A DNA stretch of 64,000 nucleotides from Prorocentrum cordatum (lineage: Eukaryota; Sar; Dinophyceae; Prorocentrales; Prorocentraceae): positions 1 through 64,000 of the forward strand of contig CAUYUJ010004006.1 of the NCBI GenBank assembly GCA_963575745.1, read 5' to 3'. Each line of letters begins with the position of its first letter. Within the stretch, counting starts at the first letter, position 1. This document shows, piece by piece, positions 61,745 to 64,000 of this stretch. Made by a program: the position numbers and the translations under genes. The notes under the pieces are model-generated. The model was not told where the DNA came from, did not search any database, and saw nothing but the letters and a program-made list of their open reading frames with translations.

Positions 61745-61828
61745 AGGTGGGGTCCAGGAGGCCACAGGAGGCCCAGGAGGAAGCCCCAGGAGGTCACCAG
61801 GAGGTCCCAGGAGGCCCCAGGAGGCCCC
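61745..61828 (+). repeat. CCAGGAGGCCC minisatellite, last block
   Basis: Final block of the family, ending where three more GAGACATC satellite units (61840-62000) begin. Confidence 0.83.
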
Positions 61829-61839
61829 CGCAACTCGGA

Positions 61840-62003
61840 GCTCTGAGACGCCGCGCTCGAGGTGGTCCGGCCCGTTTCGCCTGAGACTTCCTCGCACCAC
61901 GTTTCGCCAGAGACATCGTCGCAACTCTGGGGTCCGAGATGCCGCGCGCGAGGTGGTCCAGCCCGTTACGCTGGACACATCCTCGCAACTCTAGGCTCCG
62001 AGA
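61840..62003 (+). repeat. 64-bp satellite, three diverged copies
   Basis: GGTGGTCCGGCCCGTTTCGC and GAGATGCCGCGCGCGAGGTG units as at 60.5 kb, separated from the main array by the CCAGGAGG blocks. Confidence 0.85.
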
Positions 62004-62401
62004 TGCCGTTCGGGATGAAGAGGAGGTGGAGGAGGAGGAGGAGGAGGAGGAGGAGGCATGTTTTAACATGCCATGCCAGCCCGCACTGGACGGGCACGCG
62101 ATCGACCTTGGAAACCGCAGTGGGTCTAAAAACCCTGTTTGGGGATACTGCACTCCAGCTATAATTGTTTATGCGGGGCCCCATAGGTACCCGCTTTCTC
62201 CAGGGCCTTCCGTCCCGGATCCATGTCTGATAGCCCTGGGGCCCGCTGACGGACACAAGAAGCCGAAGCCGAGGAAGAGCGCTGGGACACTGACGAAAAC
62301 AGATAGTCTGAGATCCGGGCACATGGTACAAGTTCGTCTGAGTCTGGCCGACAGGGTGCCGAAAGCGGGGAAATGAGGAAAGACGAGGTGTAAGTCTGGG
62401 A

Positions 62402-62510
62402 GGAGAATGGGTATGGGTGTTGGATGTGGGTATGGGTATGGATATGGATCTGGGTCTGCCTGGGTATGGGTATGGGTGTTGTGTTTGGGTACGGGTAAAG
62501 GTATGGGTAT

Positions 62511-62559
<49 letters not shown>

Positions 62560-62565
62560 CGTCAA
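62402..62565 (+). repeat. (GGGTAT)n hexanucleotide
   Basis: GGGTAT units, imperfect then pure from about 62510. The same hexamer forms the right edge of the window. It is G-rich and telomere-like in form but is not the TTTAGGG repeat usual for dinoflagellates. Confidence 0.92.
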
Positions 62566-62609
62566 GCTAGCCAGCTCGAGCGAGTCAAGCATGGCATGCC
62601 CATTCCCAC

Positions 62610-62790
62610 CCGCCATCCCACAACATAAGAAACAGTGATGGCACAACTGGGGGCTGCGCGGGCATTTCAGTGCGAGTGGAGGATACCCCAGGACACCGCA
62701 TTGACGTCCGCGCGGGATGTGCGCCGCGACAGGACACGTTCCGCCCTCCCACAACATAAGAAACAATGCTGGCGCAACTGGGTGTTGGCG
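62610..62790 (+). repeat. 135-bp direct repeat
   Basis: CCCACAACATAAGAAACAGT near 62616 recurs as CCCACAACATAAGAAACAAT near 62751, each followed by TGNTGGCNCAACTGGG. Confidence 0.85.
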
Positions 62791-62793
62791 CGT

Positions 62794-63180
<387 letters not shown>

Positions 63181-63244
63181 ATAGTAGAAGTTATAGTTGT
63201 AGTAGTAAGTATAGTAGATTTTGTTTTTTTTTTTTTCATTTGTG

Positions 63245-63245
63245 T

Positions 63246-63283
<38 letters not shown>

Positions 63284-63284
63284 T

Positions 63285-63317
<33 letters not shown>

Positions 63318-63318
63318 A

Positions 63319-63368
<50 letters not shown>
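63245..63368. repeat. (TAG)n-(CTA)n perfect-type palindrome
   Basis: TAG triplets switch at about 63318 to CTA triplets, giving two complementary arms of about 50-70 bp with almost no loop (TAGTAGTAATACTACTAC centre). Confidence 0.92.
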
Positions 63369-63399
63369 GTGGTATTGGTAGTGGTAGTGGTACTCTGTA

Positions 63400-63850
63400 T
63401 TGTTTTTTACAATCAGGATGGGAGGGCCCGCAGCCCGCATGGACGTCCGCGCGCGATGCGCGCCGCGTCCCATTCCTGCCACATATTTCGCACCGTCGGC
63501 GACAAGGCAAGCCATGCTGAGAGGAAAAAACGGAGACTTCGTATTGATTTTTTACAGTCAGGATGGGCGGGCCCGGACTGACGGCCGCGCGCGATGTGCG
63601 CCGCGTCCCATCTGTGCGCCACGTCCCATGGCTGCCACATATTTCGCACTGTCGGCGACAAGGCAGGCCATGCTGAGAGGAAAAAACGAAGACTTTGTAT
63701 TGATTTTTTGCAGTCAGGATGGGCGGGCCCAGATTGACTGCCGCGTGCGATGTGCGCCGCGTCCCATTCCTGCCACGCTTTTCGCATCGTCGACACAAGG
63801 AAGACGATGTTGAGAAGAAAAACGGCCACTTTGCATTGATCTTTTAAAGT
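63400..63850 (+). repeat. About 150-bp tandem repeat, three copies
   Basis: Each unit has TTTTTTACAGTCAGGATGGG, GATGTGCGCCGCGTCCCAT, CTGCCACATATTTCGCAC and AGAGGAAAAAACG. Heads lie near 63400, 63548 and 63703; the third is the most diverged. A weak relative occurs at 62700-62740. Confidence 0.88.
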
Positions 63851-63929
63851 CCGGATGGGAGGTCCCAAATTGGGATGCTATCGGCCGGAATACGACGTAG
63901 GTGGGGGCACATAATAATAAGGAACAAGG

Positions 63930-63937
63930 AAATGGGC

Positions 63938-63972
<35 letters not shown>

Positions 63973-64000
63973 CGTTGGGTGTTGGGTATGGGTATGGGTA
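63930..64000 (+). repeat. (GGGTAT)n hexanucleotide, runs off the window
   Basis: GGGTAT units to the last base of the window, with one GGGCGTTGGGTGTT interruption. Confidence 0.93.

Overview
The window looks like gene-poor nuclear DNA from a dinoflagellate. This is inferred from the high G+C, very long microsatellite tracts, several families of small inverted-repeat elements, and decayed remains of a Pif1-like helicase of a type I associate with dinoflagellate genomes; Prorocentrum or Polarella type genomes would fit. No spliced-leader relict, rRNA, tRNA or CRISPR array was seen. A run of exactly 100 N at 16179-16278 shows this is a scaffold join. Many long open frames here begin at GTG or TTG and are only repeat tracts translated, so they are not reported as genes.

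Layout. 1-9.4 kb: CTC, ATC, GAC and ATT/AGT triplet tracts, a GGCCCCAGGA minisatellite, and several small inverted-repeat elements. 9.6-12.84 kb: a broken Pif1-like helicase whose internal 1391-bp part is tandemly duplicated. 13-19 kb: triplet and CATA tracts, the assembly gap, and weak minus-strand exon candidates. 19.3-22.6 kb: a module of CATA, CCA and GCGTAGTG repeats. 23.6-29.0 kb: a 5.4-kb interval bounded by long inverted minisatellite arms with a decayed minus-strand coding region inside. 30.9-32.6 kb: a TACGTAGTG satellite running into the best intact-looking gene (minus strand, 361 aa, unknown). 33-39 kb: CAAGATGGCC, CAG, hairpin, CCA, CATA and GGGTGGGTCGCG repeats. 39.14-40.7 kb: an 809-bp unit in tandem, both copies encoding the same 71-aa basic protein. 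41.9-42.5 kb: a minus-strand exon with a DCD (Development and Cell Death) domain. 42.5-50 kb: a cluster of at least six small inverted-repeat element types. 50-64 kb: CA, CCT/GGA, 85-bp, 64-bp and GGGTAT repeats, a 142-bp direct-repeat pair around a 192-aa ORF, and TAG tracts.

There is no operon or pathway to describe. The credible coding sequences are the DCD exon, the 361-aa unknown ORF, the duplicated 71-aa ORF and the dead helicase. The main biology of the window is repeat turnover: at least ten distinguishable short inverted-repeat families (five of them seen in two or more copies), nested insertions, tandem duplications of 305 to 1391 bp, and satellites with higher-order structure.
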